DNA of 64,000 nucleotides, from assembly GCF_900747795.2 (NCBI RefSeq), contig NC_041400.2:107823476-107887475 (forward strand), in the 5' to 3' direction. The notes below the pieces were generated by a model. That model worked only from the letters and a program-made list of their open reading frames with translations, was not told the DNA's origin and ran no database searches. Positions 33,507-48,573 of the stretch are shown here, piece after piece; within the stretch, counting starts at the first letter, position 1, and every line of letters begins with the position of its first letter. The DNA is from Erpetoichthys calabaricus (taxonomy: Eukaryota > Chordata > Cladistia > Polypteriformes > Polypteridae). The position numbers and the translations under genes were made by a program.

Positions 33507-33806
33507 TGTGAAAGGGTGCTCCTGGACACAGGCAGGCAGACACATTACAAGCCATCACCACACGTTTATTTACACAAAGTCACTATTATTTACAAAGTCT
33601 TCAGTGCACCACACAAACCCCAACCGTCACCCAAAGTCCTGGCTCTTCACAGCCGTCTCTCTCTCTCTTCCAACACAACACTCAGGGCCTCTCCTGCCGC
33701 CTCCTCTGACCTTGTCCACCTCCTCACCCGACTCCAGCCTTGATTGTAGGGAGGCGGCTCCTTAAATAGGCAGGCGGCTGCGGACCACACCCGGCCACCT
33801 GCCACA
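33507..33806 (-). mobile_element. Solo LTR, second family
   Basis: It begins TGTGAAAGGG and ends CTGCCACA on the plus strand, with GTAT on both sides (33503-33506, 33807-33810). TATTTAAGGAGCCGCC and AATAAACGTG on the minus strand give its orientation. It is a 300-base fossil of an LTR element without internal sequence. Confidence 0.7.
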
Positions 33807-34404
33807 GTATATATGTCAATGTCAATTTATTTATAGAGAACATTTAAAACAATATAAGTAATGCTGTAGCCAAAATGCTTTACATTAAAACATACAATGA
33901 ACATAAATAAAATAAGTACAAATAAAGTACAAGGAAACAAAATACAGCCAGCAGTGAGTTAAAAGAAAAAGAAAGAAGATGACTATGAGCAGTGAAATCA
34001 TAAGTATCAGTACAGCTCACTGAAAGCTAGAGAACAGAAATTGGTCTTCAATCTCGTTTTAAACGGTTCAATTGAAGGCGACTCCATAATGTAATTCGGT
34101 AAAGAGTTCCACAGACAGGGTGCAGCAGCCGCAAAAGCCCTGTCCCCCTTAGTTTTACATCAGGGATCATATGAGACAACTGACCGGTGTATCTGTAAAA
34201 CACACAATTCAGATAAATAGGCAGGAACAAACCCATATAATGATTTAAAAACTAGCGTCAATTCTGAAACTAACAGGCAGCCAGTGTAAAGAAGGTAATA
34301 TTTGAGAAACAAAATCAAACTTTCTTGCCCCAACCAAAAAATGGGCAGCAGCATTCTGAATCAACTGCAGCCTGCGCATCAGGGATTTGCTGATCTCCGT
34401 AATC

Positions 34405-35316
34405 AGGAAAAGAAAATCTGAGCACATCTTTCCAGTTTTGATGTCACTACACTGGTTACATGTGTCATTCAGGATTGACTTTAAAATTCTGCTTATGGTT
34501 TATAAAGCCTTAAATATTCTCGCCCCATCTTATATATCGGAATGTCTGACATCTTATATTCCAAATCGTAACCTCAGATCCTCAACTGAGTGTCTCCTTA
34601 GAATTCCAAGAGCAAAACTTAAAAGAAGTGGTGAGGCGGCCTTCTGCTGTTATGCACCTAAAATCTGGAATAGCTTGCCAATAGGAATTCGCCAGGCTAA
34701 TACAGTGGATTACTTTAAAAAACTGCTGAAAACACATTATTTTAACATGGCCTTCTAATAACTTCACTGTAATTTAATCCTGATACTCTGTATATCCAAT
34801 TCATTATAATAACTATTCATGGTGGCTCTAAAATCTGTACTAACCCCTACTCTCTCTTCTGTTTCCTTTTCCGGTGTCTTTTTGGTGGTGGCTTGCACCA
34901 CCACCATCTACTCAAAGCACCATGATGTTCCAACAATGATAGATGGATTAAAAACCAGAAGTCTGCATGACCATCAGCATCAAGTGATTCCATGAGAACC
35001 TGAACTACAAAGAGGACTATTTCATTTATGTTAGGTAGAATGCCCAGAGGGGACTGGGTGGTCTCGTGGCCTGGAACCCCTACAGATTTTATTTTTTTCT
35101 CCAGTCTTCCGGAGTTTTTTTTTTTTTTTTTTCTGTCCACCCTGGCCATTGGACCTTACTCCTTTTCTATGTTAACTAATGTTGTCTTATTTTAATTTCT
35201 TATTCTGTCTTTTATTTTTCTTTTCTTCATTATGTAAAGCACTTTGAGCTACTTTTTGTATGAAAATGTGCTATAGAAATAAATGTTGTATTGATTACAA
35301 TACAATACAATACAAG
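34405..35316 (+). mobile_element. 5'-truncated L2 LINE inserted in the larger L2
   Basis: The plus strand encodes the C-terminal end of L2 ORF2: LMSLHWLHVSFRIDFKILLM, then YKALNILAPSYISECLTSYI, then APKIWNSLPIGIRQANTVDY and KTHYFNMAF, stopping near 34758. The 3' UTR follows to AAAGCACTTTGAGC and GTGCTATAGAAATAAATG with an ACAATACAATACAATAC tail. An imperfect AGAAAAGATA / GGAAAAGAAAA pair at the edges may be the target duplication. The last 108 or so codons are open, so this copy is younger than the LINE around it. Confidence 0.7.
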
Positions 35317-36054
35317 TCGAGAAAAGATAAAAAAAGCATGAGTAGCTTTTTCAAGATCCCTAGGAGATACAAAAAAGGTTTGACCTTTGCTAAAAGATGA
35401 AGCTGGAAAAAGCAACTCTTGACCACGGAGTTAATCTATTTCTCAAAAGAGAGGTTACTGTCAAAAATGACACCATGGTTTTGGACTTGAGGTTTGCAAA
35501 AGTCAGCAAAATAGCTGAGAAGTTCAAGACCAATTTGAGCTTTGGCTGAAGGACCAGCTATCAACACTTCCATTTTATTTTGGTTGAGATTAAGAAAATT
35601 GTCAGCCATCCAGAATCTTAGTTCAAAAGGACAATTGTGCAGCCAATTAATTTGCAGAGTTATAAACAGGAATATACTGTACACCTGCATATCATCAGCA
35701 TAACAGTGAAAGGAAACATTTCCTGAAAATAGCTATTATAGGATGGAGATATATAGAAAATAAAACAGGATCCAAAAGGGACATCACATTTAACAGGAGT
35801 AGTAGACAAGAAAGAGGAATTGAAAGACACTAAAAAGTGTCCACCAGTATGATATGACCTGAACCAGCTAAGAGCAGCCCCTTTAAGCCCAACCAGATGT
35901 TCAAGTCACAACAACAAGATTTCATGGTCAATAATGTCAAAGGCTGCAGAAAGGTCTAGGAGGACCCCACCTGAGTCAGTAATGAGAGAGATGTCATTAA
36001 ATACTTTCAGAAGGGCTGTCTCACCACAATAATAATAAGCCAGATTGGTAGATC

Positions 36055-36383
36055 CATCCATCCATTTTCCAAATCTGAACACAGGGTCACGGGGGTCTGC
36101 TGGAGCCAATCCCACCCAACACAGGGCACAAGGAAGGAACCAATCCCGAGCAGGGTGCCAATCCACCGCAGGACACACACAAACACACCAAGCACACACT
36201 AGGGCCAATTTAGAATCGCCAATCCACCTAACCTGCATGTCTTTGGACTGTGGGAGGAAACCCATGCAGACACGGGGAGAACATGCAAACTCCACGCAGG
36301 GAGGACCCGGGAAGCGAACCCAGGTCCCCTGGTCTCCCAACTGCAAGGCAGCAGCGCTACCCACTGCGCCACCGTGCCGCCCA
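36055..36383 (-). mobile_element. Near full-length tRNA-derived SINE inside the L2
   Basis: Head (GGCGGCACGGTGGCGCAGTG on the minus strand), body and ATGG tail are present. An exact 14-base duplication CAGATTGGTAGATC flanks it (36041-36054, 36384-36397). Small internal gaps compared with the 5565 copy. Confidence 0.9.
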
Positions 36384-38850
36384 CAGATTGGTAGATCTCA
36401 AATAAATTATTGGAGTTAAGATGATCAACCAATTGATTATAAATCATTCTTTCTAATATTTTAGCAAGAAATGGCAATTGGGAAATTAGCTAACACTCCA
36501 GGATCTAAATCTGCCATTTTTAGGTGGCTCCACCACATATTTAAAAAATGAGGGCACAACCCTCTCAGTAATAGAAACACTGATAATAGCTAACAAAATG
36601 GACCCAGAACATCAAAAGCTTCAACTAAGAGGTGTGATGCAATAACATCAAGAGGACTGAAAGCAAGTTGAAGTGTGTCGATAGTACTTTTTAGCTGTGA
36701 AAGTGAAACATCAAAAGATTCCAAGACAATGCCATGATTAACAACAGGAGGTACATAACCAGTAGGAACAGTGCCAGAGCGGAGAGTATCAGTTTTGCTC
36801 ACAAAGAATGAAAGAAACTGCTTACATGAAAGAATAGCACTATTTAATCCCATCTCTGAATGGGGATAAACAGCCGCATTCATTGCATTAAATAAGACCC
36901 TAGGTTTATTAGAATGAGAGGATGCCAAATCACAAAGTAGTCTTGTTTAGATTTCTTAACAGCACCCTGGAAGTCGAACAGAGAAGTCCTAAAAATCTGC
37001 TTAGATACAGCCAAGATATCTTTCTTCTAATATCATTCAGCAATTCTATAGGTGCAGCGCAGCTGCCATGGAGTGTCATTAGGCCAAGGAGCAGGTCTTC
37101 CCTTTTGCAGCGTATCTTGAGGGGAGTAATTGAGTCTAAAATTGTTTTACATGATGAATTTAAAGATAAGACAGAACCATCAATACTATCACACTGGCCT
37201 TGTATATCAAGACTGGAGAATATGTTTTTAAAATCAGATATAAAAAAAGAATTTAAAAAACGAGAATAGTGTGAGGCACAGCTTGTAGTAGTAACATCAA
37301 CATATTCAGATCCATTGTTAGAGAAAGATGATCAGTAAAAGGAACATCACATATATCAGTATTATTAACTGAAATACACGTGCAAGAATGAGATGAAGGG
37401 TGCGACCAAGAGAATGAGTTGGAGCATTAATATACTGGATAAAATCAAAGTCATTAACCAAAGGTTTAGATTGACAACAAACGTGTATGTTAAAATCACC
37501 AACAATAAGTAGAGCATAATATCAGCCAGAGAATTCAGAAATTAACATATCATTAAGTACAGAAGGCCTATAAAAGACACACAACACAGCAAATAGGAAC
37601 AGCTATACACTTCAAAAAGTTGCAGTTCATAGCTACTAAATAGACCCCTTATAAGGCCCGATAAAAGAAAATACTTTTATTTTTTATTTCTTAAATTTTT
37701 GTATTATTATTTTAATGATTTTATTGAAATCACACAACATTCCCTACAAATAAATCAATTTTTACAAAAATAAGATTGAAAACAAATCAACATACTTTTA
37801 AAAACAGTGGCAATGCTATCCTCTACATCACCCACGACGAGACAGCCGAGGAGAGTTCAAAAATGAATAGTCTGATGGTACCAAGTCAGTAAAACATGAA
37901 GAGTCACCATTAACAATCTAGGACACGGTGATGAAAAAGAATCCCAGTTTCTTGCAGGATAAGAGTTTTATTAGCCACAGATCTCACATTTAGGAAAGCA
38001 GCCTTGTTTGATGTAAAAAAGCCTTGAGTGATTCCACCTTGAGATTTACAAATTAAATCCAGCATCCAGCAGCGCCGGGCTTGCAGGAGAAGATGGGTCA
38101 AAGATGACTCTCAGGTATCGAGAATCCGAGCCTGGCAATGAAAAATTGAGCCTTGTCGTTTAACAGCAAAGCCAGCACACCTTCCGCGTTAGGACTGTCT
38201 GCGTGTCCAAGGAGTACTCCGCTCACTCTTACAGGTGAACACCGGAATCCAGATAAAGAAGTCAGGAGATGAATAAAATAAGGGTGGAGGTTCAAATAAA
38301 GTCTCATCACAAGAAGAAAACTGAGAAGATAGCATACAAGAAAAGATGTTAGGTAAAGAAATGCGATCATATGACAGTAGCCGCTGGGATAAACTAACAC
38401 ATAAAGACGAAATAAAAACATAAATGTAAGAGACAAGAAGATGGCCAGCCACACCAGTCGGCCCCATGTTCAGCTAGTATTTGGGCATTAAAAAGATGGT
38501 ACAATGCCGGGAAAATTGCATCTCAAAGGAAGGTGACTATACAGAAAAGTGATGTAATTTGTTTTTGAAATTCTTAATAAATAGAGAAAAAAAAAGTGTG
38601 GAAACTTTTTGAACGTTATATATATATTGGGGCTGGAAATTGATTTTAAAAAGTTAACTAATTAATCGCATCTAACATTAAAACATGAAATTATAATAAA
38701 ACATAAATCATGAAGTAAATACACACTGAATAACAAAATTAATGTAGAATCAACACAAAGAAATAAAAAAAAATTAATGGCATGGGTGTGGGTTCACCAG
38801 TGACTCTCGCAGAACCAAGGGCCAGTGGGCATACAAGTTGCCTCTGACAC

Positions 38851-41124
<2,274 letters not shown>

Positions 41125-43030
41125 GTCAGTGGATTGAGGCAGAGAGATGACCGCCTTTATGAGTGGACACAAGGACGAAGCATCTGGGAAATGAGTCCAA
41201 AGTGCTCACTAAGTGCTGTGTCTGCGAATGACAATCTCCGACCTGCTCTTTTTGGCTTCCCCCTGTCCTGCCCCTTTGGACAGATTAGCATGTGTATAGA
41301 TTTAATGCTTTTGTGGTTGGTAGAATTGTGATGTACCTTGGGATTTTTTGGGTTGCAAAAAGTGTGCCACCCCAGAAAAAAGGCCTGAAAACACTACCTC
41401 CACCTTTACTCCTGGCAAGCTAAAAAAAGGTCTCTGTAGCTGCTGTCTCGTTTAAGAAGTGATAAAGTGCATTACTCGGGTGGTTATGTGGCGTTCTTTG
41501 CATAAATTAGCAAAGATACAGCAAAATGGAATAATAGGGATAAAAATTACACTTCTATTTTGCAGAATATTGTCATTATATGAGGGTAGTCAGCACTGTA
41601 TGATACCTGGTAGACTGGTGAGTTAAATACAGAGGTACTAGAGCAGGGGTATTGAATTAAAATTTAAAGAGGTTCGACCAACTAAATTTTCTCCTATCAA
41701 AGGTCTGTGCTATGTTTCAGAGTCTTATATATGTAGTCATTGAATATCTATAAAAAAATGAAACAAGGTGTAATTACCATAGCATTTCAACAATATTTAT
41801 TTTCAATTTTCAGTAAGGACTTTAAACACGTGAAGCTTTGAATTTAATTGGTCTTGTATTTTATGAATACAATCTTTATCATAACATATAAAATAAAGAA
41901 ACAACTCTCTTTAATAAAGAATTAAAGTCGGCCTATTGCATTCACATTTTAAGTAAAAGAAAACAAAACCATCTGAATAAAACTAAAAACTGCACTCCTT
42001 TTCAACGGTCCAATCAGAAAATGTTGCCCCAAAATCCTCGCTGCTTTAATTGAACATTCATTTGCATGCTGCTGGGCTGTAAACAAATGTGAGAGGACTC
42101 TGGTGGATCTGTCATAGTGGGCCCTCACTTCGGACTGCCGCCGATATGTTTGTGCAAAAACGATCCGTGTTTTCTCTCATAGTGACGCTTCACACTGCTA
42201 CTTTTTACTAAAGCCACCGTTTTAGAACGCATCAGACAGACTGGTTTTGAACTTCCCACAGGAAGAATGTACATATATTGGTTTGTCCATTCAACTTTAA
42301 AAGTTCAGTTTTCTACATCTATTTTCCATTTTTGGGAACATGCCTGTTATTTCCACGTTTTAACTATGCACTGATAACAATCACACTGATTCGCTCTCTA
42401 TTGAGTAACACGAATAAACGAGCACAACTCAAAAAGGAAAAAAAAAAGCACTGCATGAATGTTATCAGTCATTCTCCTTCATTTATCAGACATGTGTGAC
42501 AGTCCGAAGAAGAACGCTGGTTTTACTGCCACTCAAAGGTAACTTATTTAGTACTTATGTGATATGACATTTTTTCGATCTTCTTACATGAAATGACAAA
42601 AAAAAAAAGAAGAATAATTATCCTTGCAATTTTTCTCTGTTATTACACCAGGAATGCCATAAACGCCCCCGTCCTGTCCTCTTTCCGCTCACTCTACTGC
42701 ACCTATGTCAGTACGTATAAAACAAACACCAGTGCTATGTATTCACATGTGGCGTATCGTAATACGAAATTTGAAATTTTATTTCATTTAACTTGAAACA
42801 GTAAATGTAGTATGTAAATGCGGTACTGGATGTGTATGTAATTCTTTAGGTACAGTACACACTTAACATTTTTTTATTATTGCTTAGTAATGTTAAAAAA
42901 AACTATATGAAAATAATGCCTTGACCAAAGCACTGCATGAACCGTTTACCTCTTTGCCGGCTCTGGATGTGGCAGTATTTTTTAATGCGTTAAACTGGAC
43001 ATATTAATCGTAAAAATTAATGCATTAACT
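41125..43030. other. Intergenic: nothing clearly recognised
   Basis: No host gene. GAGCAGGGGTATTGAATTAA near 41641 recalls a DNA-transposon end, but no partner was found. The frame at 42593-42796 has no known domain. Confidence 0.35.
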
Positions 43031-43285
43031 TTCCCAGGTCTATTTTCAATGTCTCGGTGTTCCAGGTATGTTGTGGGTGGTCCCACAAGAAGTGGTTCAT
43101 TTCAAATGTGCTTAGGAGTTTGATATTCTTTGAATTTTTGACCTTATTAGTCTGTTTTTGACCATTCTTTGAATATCTGTATTGGGGTTTGTTTGCTTTG
43201 GATTGACTTTTGTGCTCCTTTGGAACTTTGAAACACTCTTGTGGAAGAGCACTTTTGTAAAGAATAAGTCTTTTCATTTATAAAT

Positions 43286-43405
43286 CCATCCATCCATTTT
43301 CCTAACCCGCTGAATCCGAACACAGGGTCACGGGGGTCTGCTGGAGCCAATCCCAGCCAACACAGGGCAGGGATCAATCCCGGGCAGGGTGCCAACCCAC
43401 CGCAG
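43286..43405 (-). mobile_element. 5'-truncated SINE
   Basis: Only the tail half is present (CTGCGGTGGGTTGGCACCCT to ATGGATGGATGG on the minus strand). An exact 12-base duplication TCATTTATAAAT flanks it (43274-43285, 43406-43417). Confidence 0.88.
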
Positions 43406-43592
43406 TCATTTATAAATGTTTGCCCTTATTACAAGCCAGGGTTTGACAGTAATACCTCCCTCTAGATAGCATTTTTGGAACTATGGGTTTTCAGACACCT
43501 AGTTCATAATTGGTACCTTGTGCCTGGACAACTCCTCATTACCGGACTTGGCTGACTCATGTTGCGCTCCATAAGCCCCCCGCTGCTGATGT

Positions 43593-45337
43593 GTGCACAT
43601 GCATAGCTGCCCCACCGTTTATCTCTATTGGAGCACTCTCAATGTCACCACAAGAAGGAAGAGTGCCACCATCGAGAGAGATGTGAAGAGAGCAAACCAA
43701 ATGAACAACTTCTTTAACAGGTTTGACCACCCTAACCCACTCTCACTCTCACCTCGGAGTACTGCACCCTCCACAAATCCTTCTGCTGATACCAGCATAG
43801 GAGAGACATCCCCACCCATAATTACAACAGCGCAGGTGAGCAGAGAGCTGAGGAGACTTCGTGCCAGCAAAGCAGCCGGTCCAGATGGAGTATCACCACT
43901 ACTGCTGAAGGTCTGTGCATCGGAGCTGGGGGGTCATCTACAATGCATCTTCAACGTGAGCCTGGAACAGGGGAGAGTCCAGAGGCTTTGGAAAACATCT
44001 TGCATCACCCCAGTCCCAAACGTATCACGTCCTAGTGAGCTGAATGACTTCCGGCCTGTTGCTCTGACATCACATGTGATGAAGACCATGGAGAGGCTGC
44101 TGCTTCACCACCTGAGGCCACAGGTTCAACACACCCTCGACCCTCTGCAGTTTGCATATCAGGAGAAGGTGGGACCGTAAGATGCCATCATCTATATGCT
44201 ACACCGATCCCTCTCCCACTTGGACAGAGGCAGTGGTGCTGTAAGAATTGTTTCTAGACTTTTCTAGCGCCTTCAACACAATCCAACCTCTGCTCCTTAG
44301 GGACAAGCTGACAGAGATGGGAGTAGATTCATACCTGGTGGCATGGATCGTGGACTATCTTAAAGACAGACCTCAGTATGTGCGTCTTGGGAACTGTACG
44401 TCTGACATTGTGGTCAGCAACACAGGAGCGCCACAGGGGACTGTACTTTCTCCGGTCCTGTTCAGCCTATATACATCGGACTTCCAATACAACTCGGAGT
44501 CCTGCCACATGCAAAAGTTCACTGACGACACTGCTATCGTGGGCTGCATCAGGAGTGGGCAGGAGGAGGAGTATAGGGACCTAATCAATGACTTTGTTAA
44601 ATGGTGCGACTCAAACCACCTACACCTGAACACCAGCAAAACCAAGGAGCTGGTGGTGGATTTTAGGAGGCCCAGACCCCTCATGGACCCCGTGATCATC
44701 AGAGGTGACTGTGTGCAGATGCTACAGACCTATAAATATCTGGGAGTGCAGCTGGATGATAAATTAGACTGGACTGCCAATACTGATGCTCTGTGTAAGA
44801 AAGGACAGAGCCGGTTATACTTTCTTAGAAGGCTGGCATCCTTCAACATCTGCAATAAGATGCTGCAGATGTTCTATCAGACGGTTGTGGCGAGTGCCCC
44901 CTTCTACGCGGTGGTGTGCTGGGGAGGCAGCATTAAGAAGAAAGACACCTCACGCCTGGACAAACTGGTGAGGAAGGCAGGCTCTATTATTGCCATGGAG
45001 CTGGACAGTTTGACATCTGTGGCAGAGCGACGGGCGCTAAGCAGGCTCCTGTCAATCATGGAGAATCCACTGCATCCACTAAACAGTGTCATCTCCAGAC
45101 AGAAGAGCAGCTTCAGCGATAGACTGAGAAGATCGTTCCTCCCCCAAACTATGCGACTGTTCAGTTCCACCCGGGGGGGTTGGGTGGGGTAAATGTTAAC
45201 ATTATTCAAAGTTATTGTCTGTTTTTACCTGCATTATTATCAATCTTTAATTTAATATTGTTTTTTTGTATCAGTATGCTGCTGCTGGAGAATGTGAATT
45301 TCCCCTTGGGATTAATAAAGTATCTATCTATCTATCA
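43593..45337 (+). mobile_element. Rex1-like (CR1/L2 lineage) LINE, 5'-truncated, recently broken
   Basis: Encodes the reverse transcriptase part of a non-LTR retrotransposon. The N-terminal block (LRRLRASKAAGPDGVSPLLL to LDPLQFAYQEKVGP, ending 44180) is cut by a TAA directly after KVGP. A one-base shift near 44250 then separates it from the longer second block (44248-45192): FLDFSSAFNTIQPLLLRDKL, GAPQGTVLSPVLF, catalytic FTDDTAIVG, and the thumb with YKYLGVQLDDKLDW. So only about two lesions break it. The 3' UTR ends GAATTTCCCCTTGGGATTAA with a short CTAT tail at about 45319-45337. The family name is from the overall RT wording and tail, not a search. Confidence 0.75.
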
Positions 45338-45349
45338 TTACAATGTTCA

Positions 45350-45545
45350 AGATAAGCTCCATCATGTACTGCAAGTCTTCTTCTTCTTTCGGCTGTTTCC
45401 ATTAGGGGTTGTGACAGCAGATCATCTTGTTTCATATGTTCCTGTCCTCTACATCTTGTTCTGTCACACCCATCACCTGCATGTCTTCTCTCACCACATC
45501 CATAAACGTTCTCTTAGGCCTGGTCATCATGTACTGTAAGTATTT
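45350..45545 (-). repeat. Non-LTR retrotransposon 3'-type fragment
   Basis: TTCTTCTTTCGGCTGTTTCC, CACACCCATCACCTGCATGT and CACCACATCCATAAACGTTC form a block I recall as a widely dispersed fish retroposon end (possibly RTE-type). No coding part is attached. Confidence 0.4.
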
Positions 45546-45639
45546 AAACCAAATATATTTATAAATAGTTGCACAGTCACATGCACATACATGGTAAATA
45601 TCATCAGTCAGGCGTGTATGATAGAGTGGCTAACTGCTG

Positions 45640-46190
45640 CTTTGTGTATGCCAAACAGCATTTAAAGGACTCAGAGCATGAGGGTAAAGACCCTCTGGTC
45701 TGATGAGACATAAATTTGACTGTTAAGGCAGAACTCCAAGAACTCTGTCTGCGCTATTTGTTGTTACCACTGCTCATCAACTGCCTAATTCCCTCCCTAT
45801 GGTGAAGCATGGTGGTGGTAGCATCATGCTATAGTGGTGCTTCTCAGTAGGAGGGACGGGGAGACTAATCAGAATTGAGAGAAGGATGAATGTAGCCAAA
45901 CACTGAGAGGTCCTTGAATAAAACCTGCTTCAGAGGGCACACAACCTAAGACTGAGGTGACGGTTTACCTTTCAGCACAACAACGAGCAAAAGCATACAG
46001 CCAAGACAAGGCTAGTGTGGCTTCATGGTAAGTTTCTGACTATGCTTGAGTGGCCCAACCAGAGCACAGACTTAAAACCCATAAAACGTGTGTATAGACT
46101 CCTGAAGATGGCAGTTTACAAAAGCTTCCCATTTAGTTTGATGAAGCTTGAGAGGATGTTCCAGAAAGAAGGAGATAAACTGTTTCTGAT
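45640..46190 (+). pseudogene. Old Tc1/mariner transposase relic
   Basis: Scattered blocks follow a Tc1 transposase in order: a 'ggtctgatgagac' block (W-S-D-E-T), 'aagcatggtggtggtagcat' (KHGGGSI), 'cagcacaacaacgagcaaaa' (QHNNEQKH-like second Asp region) and LEWPNQSTDLKPIKRV. Frames are lost throughout. It is much older than the copies at 27.9 and 62 kb. Confidence 0.6.
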
Positions 46191-46990
46191 ACAGATGTGA
46201 GCAACACTGGAGCACCACAGGGAACAGTTCTGTCTCTTTTTCTCTTCACTCTGTACACCTCAGACTATAAACATACAGTGTGCTCCGTAATGTTTGGGAC
46301 AGAGACGCATTTGATTTACCCCTCTGCTCCACAATTTTAAAATTACAAATCAGACTATACCGACATGATTAAAGTGCTCAATGCAGACTTTCATTTCAGG
46401 GTATTTGCATACATTTTGGTCACAGGAGGTAGAAATGACATTCTCATAATTCTGCATTAATGAGGTATTGAAAAAGGGGATGAGGTAGAATATAGAAGTC
46501 AGGTGGAGAAGTTTGTTTCTACATGCAAAGAGAATTGTCTGAAACTTAACATAAGAAAAACCAAGGAACTGGTTATGGACGTTCGCAGAACCAAACAGCC
46601 TCCATGTCTGGTTAGTATTCAGGAGGTGGTCCATTCCTACAAGTACCAGGGGATCCACATCAATGATAGGTTGGGCTGGTCTCGTAACACTGAGGAACTG
46701 TAATACGAAGGGGCAGAGCAGACACTTTTTTTACTAAACTAGTTTCCTTTAATTTGGGAAGTGACATCCATCACATCTTCTATAACTGTGATAGCCAGTG
46801 CAATTTTGAATGCTGTGGTGTGTTGGGCTGGTAACAACACTTCAAGAAAAGCCCGCCAAATCAACAGGCTTAATAGGGCAAGTTATAGGACGCACTCTGG
46901 ACCCCTTGGAGGTCGTAGCAAAGGAATAGAATTTAAAAAAAAAACTGAGTGCCACTGTGAACAATGCTCTCCCTGGGAGCAAATAAAGTT

Positions 46991-47026
<36 letters not shown>

Positions 47027-47030
47027 TCGT

Positions 47031-47078
<48 letters not shown>

Positions 47079-47085
47079 TCCTCAA
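46190..47085 (+). mobile_element. Rex1-like LINE relic with a Tc1-end insertion and (CTTT)n tail
   Basis: VSNTGAPQGTVLS at about 46196-46235 and LKLNIRKTKELVMDVRRTKQ with VHSYKYQGIHINDRLGWSRN at 46503-46703 are two RT blocks in LINE order. They are separated by sequence starting CAGTGTGCTCCGTAATGTTT at 46276 after a TA, a Tc1-type terminal sequence whose partner end I did not find. The LINE 3' end is GAGCAAATAAAG followed by about 23 CTTT units (46988-47081). Confidence 0.6.
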
Positions 47086-47089
47086 ATCC

Positions 47090-47655
47090 ATGTGTGCAAA
47101 GCTTGTGAAGTCTTACCCAAGAAGACTTCAGTCTGTAATTGTTACCAAAGGACCTGAATTAATACTTCAATGAAATGAGAGATTACAGTTTCTGATTAGC
47201 AAACCTTTCCAAAAGCACATTTTCACTTTGTCATTATGGGACATTGGGTGTAGACTGATGGACAAAAATGGCTTATACTGTTATCATTACTGGCCAAAGT
47301 AATTTAAACAGACATACAAAAAAGTACAGAGCATGTTAGTACAAGTGTTTATTTAAAATTCTGCAAGAAAACAGTTTGTTTGAGGCAGGAGTGTGTCTGC
47401 AGGCCTCAAAGCATAAGGAACATGTAACACATGGCTGAGTGTTGCCCGAGTGCCAGACTTGTGTCACCACATCCTTGGTTATTCAAGAAATGACTTTAGA
47501 AGACTCTGCTTTATCTCTTGTTGGTGGCATTCAAAGTCATCTTTCCTTTGGATTAATTCATGTAAAATATTTTGAAAAAGACAACAACCTATGACATTTT
47601 GAGGATAAATGGCAAAAAGAGTCAAGAGTAATATATTGAATTGCAATACTGTACA
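47090..47655. other. Intergenic: nothing recognised
   Basis: A stretch resembling a Tc1 3' end (TTTTCACTTTGTCATTATGG, near 47219-47242) is present, but no gene and no paired end. Confidence 0.35.
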
Positions 47656-47659
47656 CTAG

Positions 47660-48348
47660 TTTATTGTTTTTTATTGAAAAATGGAAGACAGTGAGAATCC
47701 CTCAAAAATACAAAGTATCAATGCATGCATTTGTTTACGGTCTTAATAATATCAGTGATTATTAAATAATACTTTTACCCATATAGGTTATTTCAAAGTA
47801 AAGACATAATGAATAAAAAAAATAACCTCTTAAACAACTGCCAACAAAAGTATAAGTGTGCTTTGTATGGATTTTTTTTAATAAAAATCAAATTAATTAA
47901 CAGACTTGTATTTATTGGAATATTCTTAAATAAATATGTTAATGTAAAAATAATGATAGCAAAACAAATTGTCTCAATAAAATACATGTCTCAGGAAAAT
48001 ACAATGGAAATTGCTATGGTATTAAAATAATATGCAACATTATTAGAACAAAGACAGTACATTAAATAACTGTAAAGGCAATAATTATTAAAAAGTTATA
48101 CAAGGTAGCGATGTTGTATTTTTGTCAGTTCAAAAGACAGTAGTAATATTCATATTTGTTCATATTGTGAATTACAAAATTTTCAGTCATCCTTTGCCAT
48201 TGTGCTCTTATTACTCTAAAAATACTGTTGGCAGAGCCTTTCACTCTGTTTAGCAGCATCGTTCCTAGTTAGGTAATTAATTATTCAACCTAATATACAC
48301 TAACAAAGGCAGATAAACGTTTCTAATAAAAACACACATACACACACA

Positions 48349-48380
<32 letters not shown>

Positions 48381-48573
48381 GATATGCGTACAAGCAGCCA
48401 GTAACGGTTGGTTTGTGTGTCTTTTCCTTCTTCCATTTTAACGTTATATATATGTGGTACAGCTATGCAGGCCACACGTGCTGGTTATCAATTCCTTAGC
48501 TTTACATTTCTTATTTAAGTTTACCACCACTTTTCATTTCCTCTAGCCCATTGATTCCATATTTCTTTCATGT
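47660..48573 (-). other. SNX24: Probable SNX24 3' UTR
   Basis: AT-rich sequence directly after the SNX24 stop. Minus-strand AATAAA signals lie at 47670-47675 and 47660-47665, and further ones nearer the stop are possible. A CA/TG repeat of about 40 bases at 48340-48379 falls inside. The true end is not determinable from sequence alone. Confidence 0.4.
48340..48379. repeat. (CA)n microsatellite
   Basis: An almost pure CA run with one CG-rich interruption (ACGCGCAC) near its start. It lies about 200 bases after the SNX24 stop codon. Confidence 0.85.

Larger units (their letters stand above)
33815..38560 (-). mobile_element. L2-clade LINE, long but degraded, with two insertions
   Basis: The minus strand carries L2-type ORF2 pieces from right to left: the linker with SHSNKPRVLFNAMNAAV (36590-36928), KILERMIYNQLVDHLNSNNL (near 36385-36480), the RT core [17 protein letters not shown] (near 35906-35960), MADNFLNLNQNKMEVLIAGP (35436-35690), and the C-terminal SLHWLPVSFRI..FKSLYGFVPAYL (34160-34427). 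The 3' end at 33815-33850 has an ATAAATAAATTGACATTGAC tail. It is split by a SINE (36055-36383) and by an opposite-strand L2 fragment (34405-35316). Endonuclease sequence to the right (36.9-38.5 kb) is too worn to delimit. Frames are broken many times, so it is inactive. Confidence 0.75.
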
